From: Solen grandis
Lineage: Eukaryota; Mollusca; Bivalvia; Adapedonta; Solenidae
Direction of reading: 5' to 3'
Assembly: GCA_021229015.1 (NCBI GenBank)
Contig: CM037783.1
Span: 52,399,154-52,463,153 of the forward strand
Length of the DNA: 64,000 nt
Shown: in pieces, positions 36,647 to 46,739 of the stretch
How positions within the stretch are numbered: position 1 is the first letter of the stretch
How the letters are laid out: each line of letters begins with the position of its first letter
Notes under the pieces: model-generated
Told to the model about the DNA's origin: nothing
The model's database searches: none
What the model saw: only the letters and a program-made list of their open reading frames with translations
Translations under genes and position numbers: made by a program

Positions 36647-38268
36647 GGATAAACAATATACCCAACAATTAAGACGCAATAAATTTTAAATGTTCAGACC
36701 TGAGACAGTTGTTAGTGAACTTATTGTAGCTGGCGAACGTGATCATGACACCCAGTCCTGGGCCGATTGACCGAATCACCTGCATGCACGCCTCCACCCA
36801 CACCTGAAGGATAAGTAAAGTAGAAAAAAAAATCATATGACATTATGCTCAAACAGCTATTTCCGGTTTTGTATAACCATCACATATTTTCTTATATTAA
36901 ACACGTTACATATAACTTTTAGGCCGAATTACATCACTCGCGTTACGGGCGTGTATTTCTATATACATGCATAGTGTTTTGAACTCGAACGGCTGGATTA
37001 TATACCATTTTCATGAACTCGATAAGTAAAATTTGATATTTGAAGTTTTATTTCATATATTGTTATTATATATATATATATAATGACTAGTGAAAAGTGC
37101 ATAATATTTTACGATAACAGATTATGAACTTTACATTTTGAAAGTGGCTTTATCAGTTACGTCACTAGTGGAAGACGATCATCCAAATTTGTATTCAGGG
37201 ATGCAGCATATGAGAGCTCATTAATGCTTCGAATTGAACAATTATGACTTTTGATGGGGATTGGTTTTACAATATTATTATAGCTCACTATAAAGACATT
37301 AACAATTGTATTGATTGTGCGTTTTACAGTACCCTTAACACATTGACCAACACCATTTTCGTTATTTACTTTCACATAAATGTGAAATCCAGTGAACCAA
37401 TCAGAAAAGTTGTATTAATTGTTTGTGAATTCAACACAATTGTATTCATAAACAGTTTAGAAAGTTCATGTTCAACATTTTGAATGATTTGACTGTAAGA
37501 ATAAAAGAAGAACCACACAGGTAGCAGGTCACCTTTGCCTCCTTGAGTTTGCTGATGTCCGGAGTGAGATAGAGCTTGATCCCAATGTCAGCGCCCGGCA
37601 GTATGGCTCCCCGCACGAGAAAGACGAGCAACAGTACAAACGGGCCTACCACAGTGAAATATACTACCTGCAGGGTACCAGAGAAAATAATGGAATTTGA
37701 CCGGGTGTAAGGGAAATTCAAAATGGATATCAATGACTGTTAAACAGATTTTCATAAGTAAATGTCTGTGGCAGTCCTTTCAGTATATAACTGCAATTTC
37801 TTGGAACGCGGGGATATTCCCGTTTTAAGTGTCAGTCCAAATGCGTTAATTACTCATTGTAACTTAAACGAAGAAAATTAATCGAAAGGAAAATGAAAGG
37901 CAAATGTGTGTAAATACCATGTATATTATTGAATATTGTTTCTAGTAGAAATATGCGCACACGCAAACACAATACCTCATAATCCTTGCCAACCGATTTG
38001 AATTAATTAACAATGTACAAAACCCTGTTCACTGTTTGCACCTTTAACGAGAATAATACCTCATTGTAATGTATGTGCCATATGTTCAAAAAACAGACTA
38101 GCTCGTTTGATTAAAATATTCATTAAGAAAATAAACCAATAAGAGTTATACCTTCCCGGAAAGTTTGATGCCTTTAAATATGAAGAAGAAGCAGATAACT
38201 TCTATAGCCAGAAGACATCCAACTATCGGCCAGTTCAGATTTCCCAGCTCGTGTAGTCCGGAAGTTAG
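25025..38268 (-). CDS. SLC6-family sodium-coupled transporter, TM4 to C-terminus (ten exons)
   Basis: Minus-strand exons in order: 38268-38152, 37667-37533, 36803-36700, 36303-36180, 34385-34273, 30689-30558, 28147-28048, 26691-26591, 25637-25470, 25132-25025. Every border is GT/AG and every phase agrees except around 36303-36180, which is one base short. The protein follows the SLC6 plan: TM4 (FKGIKLSGK end), TM5 ([11 protein letters not shown]), TM6 ([18 protein letters not shown]), TM7 (GFVIFSVLG), extracellular loop 4 (GFIAYPEA), TM8 (FLGIDSE, with the Asp-Ser of the second sodium site), TM9 to TM12, and the WG-containing tail. SLC6 proteins move neurotransmitters, amino acids or osmolytes into cells with sodium and often chloride. 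The substrate cannot be read here because TM1 and TM3 are missing: those exons were not found between 38.3 kb and the next gene. LINE and SINE insertions sit only in introns. Confidence 0.9.
25470..25637 (-). CDS. SLC6 exon: TM12
   Basis: After CCTTGCAG the frame reads [40 protein letters not shown] and [13 protein letters not shown]. The donor GTTTGA is weak and, if not used, encodes Val then a stop (25464-25466). Joined to 25132 it gives [18 protein letters not shown], which matches the family. No copy of this exon is left in duplication copy 1. Confidence 0.9.
26591..26691 (-). CDS. SLC6 exon: TM11
   Basis: After CATACACAG the frame reads [19 protein letters not shown], then [15 protein letters not shown], to the donor GTAAGA. 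The distal 13 or so bases and the donor of this exon are repeated at about 22848-22861 at the duplication edge. Confidence 0.93.
27675..27855 (+). mobile_element. SINE fragment (33466 family) in an SLC6 intron
   Basis: Shares TCATGTGAGGAAGCCTTCCA, TCTTCCTCCACCTGTAA and GACGTCGCTATATGA with the 33466-33735 SINE; the tRNA-like head is missing. It ends in an AACAACAAC tail. Confidence 0.6.
28048..28147 (-). CDS. SLC6 exon: TM10
   Basis: The acceptor CTTTTTCAG is followed by [18 protein letters not shown], a hydrophobic stretch, and VYVYG split across the donor GTAAGC. GGMY-x-x-x-L-x-D-W is a standard SLC6 signature. Confidence 0.93.
28905..29015 (-). mobile_element. SINE fragment (33466 family), inverted
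   Basis: Contains the complement of the body of the 33466 SINE (CATATATCGACGTCCAGCTAA, then ACCACCGACCTACTGAAAG). Confidence 0.5.
29110..30540. other. AT-rich SLC6 intron, nothing seen
   Basis: No splice-bounded open frame and no repeat family seen elsewhere in the window. Confidence 0.5.
30558..30689 (-). CDS. SLC6 exon: TM8 end and TM9
   Basis: Forty-four codons after TTTCAACAG, starting [19 protein letters not shown] and ending [10 protein letters not shown] before GTACAC. It continues LGIDSE into the conserved family pattern F-x-x-x-E-x-x-V-T-A-L. Confidence 0.92.
30897..33132 (-). mobile_element. 5'-truncated non-LTR retrotransposon (LINE) with target duplication
   Basis: Lies in the SLC6 intron between the TM8 and TM9 exons, in the same orientation. 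It carries the reverse transcriptase domain from about 33130 (HGKASGPD, then [18 protein letters not shown], then the active-site FADD at 32447-32458), a thumb/connection region, and a C-terminal region with a Cys-x-Cys...His...Cys motif near 31500. TATTATCGTATTTT flanks it at 30883-30896 and 33133-33146. The 5' part (endonuclease) is missing. The right flank is itself a local tandem repeat of about 83 bp, so the target duplication is likely but not certain. The RT style resembles the Jockey/CR1 group; the clade is not fixed. Confidence 0.8.
31305..33130 (-). pseudogene. Broken LINE reverse transcriptase frame
   Basis: The coding remnant of the LINE has three disablements on the minus strand: an in-frame TGA at 32534-32536 just after the SGVPQ motif, a frame change at the T-run 32330-32335 (one base short), and a TAG at 32025-32027. 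The three sections (33130-32534, 32534-32330, 32273-31305) otherwise read on as one RT protein. It is a dead copy. Confidence 0.8.
33466..33735 (+). mobile_element. tRNA-derived SINE, nearly full length
   Basis: Head: CTCCGTGGCCGAGGGGGTAA (box A) and GGTTCGAGTCC (box B). Body: TCATGTGAGGAATCCTTCT, GGTAGGTCGGTGGTTCTACC and GACGTCGCTATATGACTGAA. Tail: repeats of AATCAATC. Relatives occur at 7385, 27675, 28905 and 44305. Confidence 0.75.
34273..34385 (-). CDS. SLC6 exon: loop 4 and TM8
   Basis: From TTCTGACAG to the donor GTTCTT, 113 nt. The frame reads [20 protein letters not shown], a hydrophobic TM8 and FLGIDSE. The Asp-Ser pair corresponds to the sodium-2 site region of the family. Confidence 0.92.
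34550..35245 (-). mobile_element. LINE remnant: RNase H domain and 3' end
   Basis: Decayed, with frame changes. On the minus strand it shows [14 protein letters not shown] (first Asp), [11 protein letters not shown] (Glu), VVFFTDS (Asp) and [19 protein letters not shown] (last Asp), which is the RNase HI pattern found in some LINE groups. The usual C-terminal text follows (RLRSGHNRL..., TTEHILH). It comes from a different LINE group than 30897-33132. It sits in the SLC6 intron between the TM7 and TM8 exons. Confidence 0.7.
36180..36303 (-). CDS. SLC6 exon: TM7, with an apparent one-base deletion
   Basis: The previous exon leaves AG, so the exon opens [18 protein letters not shown] in the family frame (NNC-x-RDA...TS-x-xAGF). 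That frame then meets TGA. One base over, the text reads [19 protein letters not shown] and ends TCA G, exactly the phase the next exon needs. The exon is 124 nt where 125 would keep both frames. The missing base lies at about 36254-36256, in the CC-G-CC run. The frame that is open through the whole exon ([13 protein letters not shown]...) fits neither the family nor the upstream phase. An assembly indel is the simplest reading, since all splice sites are intact; a recent null allele is the alternative. Confidence 0.85.
36597..36640. repeat. (AT)n microsatellite
   Basis: About 44 bases of alternating TA. Confidence 0.95.
36700..36803 (-). CDS. SLC6 exon: TM6 (unwound substrate/ion segment)
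   Basis: After CCTTCAG the frame reads [18 protein letters not shown], then [16 protein letters not shown] and two bases (AG). SIGPG is the family's unwound TM6 hinge, and ASYNKF is invariant in most members. Confidence 0.93.
37533..37667 (-). CDS. SLC6 exon: TM5 and loop 3
   Basis: Forty-five codons between CCTGCAG and GTGACC, starting [20 protein letters not shown] and ending [10 protein letters not shown]. This is the conserved SLC6 pattern (VVYFTA...RG...GIxxYLTP...L..AKVW). Confidence 0.92.
38152..38268 (-). CDS. SLC6 exon: end of loop 2 and TM4
   Basis: The acceptor CTCTTCAG is followed by 39 codons: [17 protein letters not shown], then a hydrophobic segment and FKGIKLSGK, to the donor GTATAA. 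Phase 0 at both ends. It is the most N-terminal exon found; about 180-220 residues expected before it are not seen. Confidence 0.85.
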
Positions 38269-38567
38269 CTGAAGAGCCTTATTGCTAATAGATACAACAT
38301 GTAATTTAAATGCAAATATCTTTAGCCTACGGCGACATAAAAAGGAGACGCTTATTTTTATATCATAAGTGCATGAAATAATCAAGTAAGGAATGTCCGT
38401 TTTACGAGTATGCTACCGTATAAATGAGTTTATTTTTTTTAATTGAAATCCTAACCATAGTCAAACAAAGAGATGAATTTTATGATATTATATTCTTGCA
38501 ATGTCAAAACAACAATGAGCATACAGCGCGATGTTAACCAAAAATATGCAAATATCTAGTTTTAATC

Positions 38568-39328
38568 CCAATCTGACTAAAGTCATCTCCTATATATACG
38601 CCACGCTACATTAGGATCTGAGGACGACCCGTTGACGTTCGTGTTCTAGATATTTCTGTCTCAGCCAATCAGATCGTAGCTTGCAGAATTTTGTAAGTGT
38701 TCAATATCTATATTTAGCACAGTCATTTCAGCAGGAATATTAACGTCACCTTAGCGACGTCTATAGAATCCGTCAATGTCGACATTGAAAAGAAAATATA
38801 GGCGGCCATTTTGTTTTGTTATGAAAGATATTTTCCTGACTTGACGTCAGAATAAACAATACACAAATTATAAAATAAAGTTACTAGTTCAACCAAGGTG
38901 CTTGACACACTCTTGTCTATTTTTAGCCAATGTCATCGCGTCCTTATGAAATTAACACAGTTACAAAATTCGAATCGGCTGAAAGTGTATTCAGTGAGGG
39001 GCGTTATAAAAGTTTTAGAGAGAGAAATTGTATGCTGCAATTTGATAAGAGCTACCAGGGATTCTGTATACAAATACCTGGAGCTACATTACACTTAAAT
39101 GAAGACAAATATTCTTTTTATTTTCCATGAACAGCAAATGACATATTGCATATTTCATTTTGATATTTTCAATCAATCATGTATGAATTATACATCCTTT
39201 GAAAGACGTTCTCTGATTGGCTGAGATATAAATAGATATTACTGGAAAACCAGTCTCATAGGAGAACACTTCAAAATGGGTCGTCTTCAGATCTTACCGT
39301 AGGAAGATCTGTACTTTAGTCAGATTGG
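38568..39328. mobile_element. TIR element with 8-10-bp target duplication
   Basis: The ends are CCAATCTGACTAAAGT and its perfect complement. Imperfect pairing continues inward for roughly 130 bp (GGATCTGAGGACGACCC, then CTCAGCCAATCAG on both arms). TTTTAATC lies on both sides (38560-38567 and 39329-39336); because the ends are symmetric the duplication may be read as 8 or 10 bp. The paralogous right block has one GTTTTAATCC and no insert. The 761-bp element has no coding frame. An 8-bp target would fit hAT-like, 9-10 bp with long TIRs Mutator-like elements. Confidence 0.8.
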
Positions 39329-39380
39329 TTTTAATCCTAGATTTATGCAAACACTTAAGACAATACAATATACATGATTT

Positions 39381-39402
39381 CTTTTTTTTTTTTTTTTTTT
39401 TT
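39381..39402. repeat. Poly(T) run
   Basis: About 22 T inside block A; the right copy has a short A-run at the same place. Confidence 0.9.
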
Positions 39403-40099
39403 ACAATATTGCTTAAATGAATGATGTAAACTCAATATTGTACTCAGTGATTTACAGTTGTCATGTTTATTAAAAAATGTGGGGCATATATATTTTTTCT
39501 GCGAATATATATATATTTCGACCCGCAATTCGGTAAATGCAGTGTGTGATTTCTGGCTTAATCTATAGGTTATGTTTGATTATGAAGAGAAATATAGGTT
39601 AAATTCAAGGTTAAATACAGCAAGTATGCCCCATAGGATTTTAACAAATGACATATGCAACAGTATTTATTCCATGTTCTCTCGTGTTATAGTGACTATG
39701 AACGCTTTATTTTGTTACACACCGATATACCTATTTGTTCTTTCGTAGACGATACAAATTGATACTCAATTAAATGAATACTCAATTAAATGAAAATCCA
39801 GAAGACAGATGCGAGGTTTAAAGCAATCATAGCTGACAAAGTTTATGCCCAAAAATCGAGAAACTTATAAAACAGCAGTTGACAATACCATTCAAAAAGT
39901 ATTTACATTCAATCAGTGCCTTTAAATTTAAAAAATTAAAGCATTAAAATGTGTACAATTTGATTTTCAAGAATAAAATAAAGAGCGATATAATTCTGTC
40001 TTGCAAGATCGCACAAAACCTAAATAAGGGATGCGGTTATATCAAACCAATATATGTGGTGGTATATATATAATATATATACGCCACATAAATAGGTCC

Positions 40100-40290
40100 G
40101 CAAATTCGAAAAGGCAACGGTTCTATGGCGAATCCAAGATTCGAACCATTAACGTCAAACTTCAAATACGTATAGCATCGCTTCCAGACGAGTTAGAAAG
40201 CTGATATTTGGACTGAATTTTAGTCTTCAATAGTTGTTTTCAGACTGTGAGGACGAACGCAATATGACGTTATAAGGTCAAAAACCCCAC
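40100..40290. repeat. Dispersed repeat 'TATGGCGAATCCAAGATT', copy 1
   Basis: TATGGCGAATCCAAGATT, then GACGTCAA-like, AAATACGTATA, GAGTTAGAAAG and a TGACGTTATAAGGTCAAAA end. Copies at 45190-45400 and 45600-45770 share the order. Confidence 0.6.
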
Positions 40291-43200
40291 TTTTTCTCGA
40301 CACGATTTCCATGCAGTATTTACAGTATACAATCCATCAGTACAAAATTGAAACATTTAGGTTTCACATGGAAACCATTTATATGCGCTCGTAGCATTGA
40401 TCTCCCTTTATACCGACCACTCACAGTCCAGTTTATACTTGCGCACTGAATATATATCGCCCCGTAATTTTTACCTGTAAATGTATAACACCCAATCTTT
40501 TTGAAAAACTATGTTTTCGCAAAAGTCATCTGGGGTCAAATAAATCCCCTTGGATACAAGGATTTATAAATACACCGCTTATTAAACGACGTGAACGGTG
40601 TTCCGTGAGAATATATTATAATAGTTTAACATGCCATAATTGAAATTACTGAGTAAATTAATAAAATGTTTTCAGAATAAAATATTTAACTTTTGCGCAC
40701 GTTACACCCCTAAATTCGGTATAATTATCTATGTAATGATTGGTTATTATTAGATTATGTACTCAATACATAGTTCTAAAAATCAGTGAACTTCCCTACT
40801 CTTGGCGGCCATATTTAAAGGCAAATTCAGTGGATTTTTTATGAATAACATAGAAACAGAATTTTCATTTTCTTATTATTTCGCTATTTCTGCTCCAAAA
40901 ATTAAAATGTTAACACCATAAGAAAGCTCTTGAAATTCATATATTTAGGATGGAATATTTTAAATATGTATGGATGCAAAAAAAAAAAAAGAAAAAAAAA
41001 GCACAGTAAAGAAAAAAAGTATGGGTTCATCCTTAAACAAAATAAACAGTGTAACTTTTTTGGTTATAAAGTTATTACCGATGAATTTATCAGAATATCA
41101 TTTTCATATCTAAAATGATTTATTAAAGCTGAAAGACTGAAAAATAAAAGCACCATTATGATTTAAAAACAGCAAGTATTCTCAACTTTCGGCCTGCATA
41201 AACTTATACCTTTAAAGATTGCTGCCAAAAAGAGTCTTTCAGTGCCTATGACATCACACGGGAACTATGTATTCCAATATCAGATATGACAAATAGTTCA
41301 CTTTCAATGCAGAATTCAGGGAAGGGGGGAGGGCAATACTAAACAATGTAGGCAGTGACAATACAAGCGGCTTGCCGCTTTGCTCGAAGCGTGAGAAGGG
41401 TGTGTTTTTTTTAATTTTAAAGCAGATAAATATTGCTTTCTTGTGAGTTTTGGGGGTTTATGTATCTGCATTTATGTATGGTCCGGGAATTTTAGAGGGG
41501 GCGCGCGTGCAATGTGCAATGTAAATGAATATCACTCAATATTATACAACAGTGTTTATTTCATGTCTTTTCATAGTGTACCTATATAAATTGTATTTTG
41601 TTTTACGCTGATTAGCTAAACCGTTCAATTGTGGCTATAATCACTGTACTGTTTTTACACCAGAAAACGCATATGTTCGATTAATGTATATCAAGGGGAT
41701 AGATGCATGGGTGTAAGAATGCAAGGAAATGACCAAAAATCTGATAGATCTATGTACTGATACAACAACAGTAAACAATTACATGCATAGGTATCTAGAA
41801 GTTTTTATCAGCTCACGTGCATTTTTTCCGAAATTTAATTTCAATTTTAATGCAACAGCTTTAGACTCACGTTAAACAGTAAAATGTTTACAGTTTTATG
41901 TTTCAAGGATGCATTCAGTCTTGCGCATTCATGCAAAACCTAGTGTTGCGCTTATATTCGTATTAAACCAGTAAATGCTTTAGAATATGCTTCGCCACAC
42001 ATGAAAATATAACATTTTATGTTCACTTAGTGAAACTGTTAATCGATCATATGAGAGTAAAAAAACAACAACATTTTTTTCTTTTTATTTAATACTTTAA
42101 AGGCCAGAAAGTAGCTGTGATGCTATTCACAAAATATGTCAAAATAGGCGGGATTACCTCGCGTGCGTAACCTTTTTTAAGACGTCATTTCTTGCGTAAA
42201 CCCAGCACAAATGACGCTCCGATCATTTTATAACGTAGGGTCGGTTTCAAAGTCCAAAATGAAAATTTTGAAAATGGTAATATTCACTGTTTTAAGCAGT
42301 GAAATTACCATTTTTAATTCACTGATATTTCCGTATAATCCACCGAAAAGCATTAAATAAAATATATATATAAATTCCAAATAAAAAAGGTTGTCATTAG
42401 TATTACATTCAATTGATATCATATTTTTAAAATGATATTAATGTTTAGCACATGGCATTTTCCTCTCGTCCAAACAAATGCTAGAATTTGCTCATAGTCA
42501 CCGTGGACTATAACGCGTAGTCCAACACTTTTGTAAAAATCAATAAGTGTGGACTATGCAACCATATAATTCACACTTTTGTGAAGTTTTGTCGCTAGTG
42601 GAAGGAAAATGCCATGTGCTAAACAGGTTAGTTCATAGTTGCATTTAACTACACGATATAGTCACTCGGGCTCCGCCCGCGTGACTATGTAGTGTAGTTA
42701 TACATCTGACTTCATTCTGTTTAGAAATTATGTCCAATAAAATTGCATTATATACTTTATTTATTTTCTTCAGTATTTATTTTTGTATTTTTGATGACAT
42801 CATACATTTACAATGTCAACATTGTTACTAAAATTATTCAGTTGTATATGTGAGGGTTATGACCTAGAATCCAAGACGATTACCAGTAAACCATGAACAT
42901 ATCCAATTTTAATTTTGAAATTAAACAAAACTTAAGACTCATAGAAAAAAATAAATATAGACAAAATTTACCAGAATAATTTTTAAAGTTTAGTTTAACT
43001 TAACATTTAGTGATATTCAAGTAATCCTTAAACTGGTAAAATTTGCATTTTGCAAATGTGGGGTGTATACAAGTATATACATTTCCTAAGCATATATTTC
43101 ACGCCGCACTTCGGTATATGCAGTGTAATTTCTGGCTTAACATCTAATGTCTAATCATAACATGTCTAGTTTCTTTCATTGCAGAAACACAAAAATGTAT

Positions 43201-43515
43201 GCTAACCAAGAACATATGAGAGTAATTTGATATGGCTTAACGGAACTGATCTGCAGTTTGTGGGGATAATAAGTAGATCTTGCTGTGAGAAGCGTTATTA
43301 TAGTTTCATGGTCAAAAAATTGAGAAAAACTGGGATGATTATGTAGAAAGCCGTCGTTATAAGTATGATTATATTCTTTGATTCTCCATTTTACGGCTGT
43401 GCATTCTTCTGGGCAATGTTAATAAAATGCTCATATTAAAACAAGAATAATCAATTGCTGAAATTCAAACCTTGAAACATGCCAAACTATCGTAGACATT
43501 TTCTATTTTCGAAAC
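40281..43515. repeat. Inverted duplication block B, left copy
   Basis: Realigns reverse-complemented with 55245-57325 over most of its length, for example the CAGTATTTACAGTATAC, TCATATTAAAACAA and TTGATATGGCTTA stretches. It is longer than its partner because of insertions at 40769-41269 and about 41300-41515. In the right copy, block B lies on the other side of block A than simple inversion would give. Confidence 0.75.
40769..41269. mobile_element. TIR element with TA target duplication
   Basis: Ends CATAGTTC and GAACTATG, with imperfect pairing inward (TTTAAAGG, GGCGGCC-like). TA lies on both sides (40767-40768 and 41270-41271). The paralogous right block near 56871-56882 runs straight through without it. 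A TA target suggests a Tc1/mariner-type non-autonomous element. 501 bp, no coding capacity. Confidence 0.65.
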
Positions 43516-43689
43516 ATTCAAGACACATACATGAAACGTTCAATCCACGATGATTTTATCAGTCTGAGAAAAAAAAAATATATATATATATGAAATAACT
43601 TAATATTGTAGTTGTTATCTATGTCTTGAACGAAATAATACCGACATTACATATCAAAGTGCTGATAATTTTGGTGATATTGAAGTGTG

Positions 43690-43885
43690 TTACCACACTG
43701 CAGTATCACGCCGTAGACATGTAGCATGATGTCACATCAAGTAACATTATCATGACACCGGGGCAACCAGACCTGGAGAGACAAATAAATATGCCTAGCA
43801 CCAAGCAAGGGAGCTACACTGGTATCATATTTTGCGACTTCAGTATGTTGGGCTGGAGATCGAAACCACGACCTCCTGAGTGTAA
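43690..43885 (-). mobile_element. SINE (19905 family), partial
   Basis: Shares CACTGCAGTATCACGCCG, GACACCGGGGCAACCAG and the box B remnant with 19905-20205. Confidence 0.6.
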
Positions 43886-44304
43886 CAATGAATTTGCATC
43901 ACTCTGATCTGAAAAAAATATGCCATTGTGTGTTTTTTTGTCTTGTGTGAATCTTATGCTTTTGCATAAATTTAAAATTAGAATTGGATAAGTCCACAAT
44001 TTCTGCTTTGATACTTTCTGAGTTATGCTCCGGAAAATAATGGGACAGGCAAACGGGCAGACAGATACTCAGTATATTCTCCCCATATAAATATGAGAGG
44101 AGACATAAGTAAAAGGAAGTACAATATAAAAAGCCAATATTAGCTTGATATCTGATCATGAGCAGCACACATTTCATCGAGAAAACCACAGGCACATATT
44201 TAATGGGCCGTAATGTACCTGTGTCAAAGCGACACCCTTTATATTGCTGATGAGAAAGTCATATTTTAATGAACATTTCGTCATTCTGAGGCATGCATCG
44301 CTGC

Positions 44305-44505
44305 GTTTGGACAGTATTTCAGTCATATAGCGACATCCAGCTAAATACAGGTGGAAGAAGACCACCGACCTACCGCAAGCCAGCTGGAAGGCTTCCTCAC
44401 ATGCAAATCCGAATGACCCTGCCGGGATTCGAACCCAGGCGGTGAGGGGCTGAGTGTGTGTTAAAATCTGTGACTTAACCCTCTCGGCCACGGAGGCCCC
44501 GGAGA
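44305..44505 (-). mobile_element. SINE (33466 family), inverted, with tRNA-like head
   Basis: The right end is the complement of GCCTCCGTGGCCGAGAGGGT (box A), with GGGTTCGAATCCCGGC (box B) near 44418-44433, then the shared body ending at GACAGTATTTCAGTCATATA. Confidence 0.72.
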
Positions 44506-44594
44506 CGGGATCAGTGATTTTAAACCGAATCATCGTCATACTCACCATAAGCGGTAACAGCATCGTGTTAATGGTTATTAAAAACAAGATGTCT

Positions 44595-44936
44595 TATTTA
44601 TTGTCCGCACAATATCTTGATCAGAAATAAGCTTAGGTTTGTGAAACTTGGTAGGGACATTGCCCACGGTCAATTGATGATCCCTTTAAAAATTTATGGT
44701 CATTAGGTCAAAGGTCAAGATCAAAGTGACACAATGACATTTAATATAAAGTCCTTTTAGATTGATTACTTGAGAGGGAATAAGCCTAGGTCTGTGAAAC
44801 TTAGTATGGACATTGCCAATGGCCTGTAGATGACCCCTATGATTTGAGGTCATAAAGTCAAAGCTCAAGGCCACAATGACACAAATGTCATTAGAGCAGC
44901 AAGCCCTATCGTTTGTTCGGGACAAACGAAATCTAG
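44595..44936 (+). mobile_element. Helitron-like 3' end with two tandem units
   Basis: Two units of about 130 bp (CTTAGGTTTGTGAAACTTGG and CCTAGGTCTGTGAAACTTAG) are followed by a perfect hairpin TCGTTTGT-TCGGG-ACAAACGA (44909-44929), then AATCTAG and a T. Hairpin, CTRR and host T is the Helitron 3' pattern. The 5' limit is not clear. Confidence 0.45.
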
Positions 44937-45189
44937 TTCTTCTTATCATTCTTTTTTTTTTCTTCTTTTCTACGCCTTAATTTATATATATTGAAAACTT
45001 AATGGCATATACTTCAGATACTGAAATTTCAGTTTCAATGATTTTCATTTGCCTATGACGTCACATGACGCACACTTAACGTTGTCTACAAATGTTTGTA
45101 CGGCCAATATTTCTGGCCAAATTTTTATTTAAAAAAAAATCACAGAATGTATATGTTACGTTCTAGTTGTGCATCCCGGTGTCCGTTTT

Positions 45190-45770
45190 TCTAAATTCGA
45201 AAAGGCAAATAGTCTATGGCGAATCCAAGATTGGAACCAATGACTTCAAATTTCAAATAAGTATAAAATCACTCTGAGATGAGTTAGAAAGGAGATATTT
45301 GATGTGAATGTAAGTCACAACATGAATTTTACATTCTGTGAAGAAGAACGTCATTTGACATGATATGACATCATAAGGTCAAAACGAATTCCTTAATTCT
45401 ACACATATATTTCTATATGGTTTTAGGTCCCAGGACCATGATAATTTAATGCCATATATTTCAGATAAAGAAATTTTCATTTCAATAATTTTCTTATGCC
45501 TATGACGCCATATATAAGTTTGTACGCGATCTATATCCATTGTTTCTAAACCGGTTTTCATAAAAAAAAATGTATATGTTACGTTCTAATTGTGCATCCC
45601 CGTGTCCGTTTTTCCAAATTCGAACCATTGACGTCAAATTTCAAATACGTATAAGGTCGCTTCCAGATTAATTAGAAAACTGATACTTGGACAGAGTATA
45701 AGTATCTTAGTCTTTCTTACATTTTGAGAAGATGAAAGTCATATGACATAACGTCAAAAGCCTTGCTTGT
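45190..45770. repeat. Dispersed repeat 'TATGGCGAATCCAAGATT', copies 2 and 3
   Basis: Copy 2 is 45190-45400 and copy 3 is 45600-45770; both share motifs with 40100-40290 in the same order and orientation. Confidence 0.6.
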
Positions 45771-45819
45771 TAAAATTTAACGTTTTTAAGGCCTGTAGGC
45801 TTTATATTTAGTTTGATTT

Positions 45820-46730
45820 GCATGAGATTTTAAATGAAGGTGCAGCATAAGTTCCTATGGAGCATGTCACTTCCGTTTCCGTAAAATTGCAAAGGTCAAG
45901 GTCGTATTCGAATTATCGTTTTTTTTTCTTTGACCTTAAATATCTCAAAACGGGAAAATATTCTATCGAGACAGAATGTACATTATTTGTAATGCTTTGA
46001 AAGAGCTTCTTTGTGGTATTAAAGTTTTTAAGATCGGGGTTGAATCGATTGAGCTATGGCGAAAAAGAAATGTTACCCCCAGTGCGCTTCAGTTTATATC
46101 TCAGAAACCTCAAAAGCCGTTTAGTCAAGCACTTCATGAAACCTTAGTTTGATTGTATGCGAGCGGACCACAGTTCCAAGCTATTTTGTGCAACGATTTT
46201 ACGTACTGTTTAAAAAAAAAACGGCTAAGCTGCTAACGGAGATTCAATATTTCGTGGATAGCTTATATTTTTTTCCTTAGACTGACACTTGTCCCATCGA
46301 AATCGATGAAGAAACGAAATACTTACGGGTAATTTTCTATGTTCAAGCGGAGCCAACTGTTGACAGTTTTGTCTTGGTTTTAATGGTTTAAGTGACGTCA
46401 CGGTCACGTGGTATTGCTACACTGTAAGTTAAAGTATTTTCGGAAAATATCTTTCTTCCAATTTTACTTAATTTTAAGCATTTTTAAGCAATTTTTTTCC
46501 CCTGAAAGTGCAGTATTGTATAAAGTAACTTCCGTTTTCTGAAAATCGAAAAGGTCAAGGTCATATGTTAATTATCGTTTTTTTTTTTCGGCCGTAAATA
46601 TCTCAAAAACGATAAATATTCTATCGCGACACTATGGGTATAATTTGTAAAAGTTTTAAAGACCTTTCAGATGGTATTTAGCTTTTGAAGATCGGGGTTG
46701 AATCTGTTGAGTTATGGCAGAAAAACGAAA
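45820..46730. repeat. Two tandem degenerate units of about 670 bp
   Basis: CACTTCCGTTTCCGTAAAAT...AAGGTCAAGGTCGTAT...GATCGGGGTTGAATCG near 45865-46045 recurs as 46527-46710. No gene. Confidence 0.55.
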
Positions 46731-46739
46731 AGTGGACTT

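Larger units (their letters stand above)
38490..39560. repeat. Inverted duplication block A, left copy
   Basis: The text at 38490-38567 and 39329-39560 realigns, reverse-complemented, with 54700-54985. The middle (38568-39328) is an inserted TIR element absent from the right copy. Confidence 0.75.
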
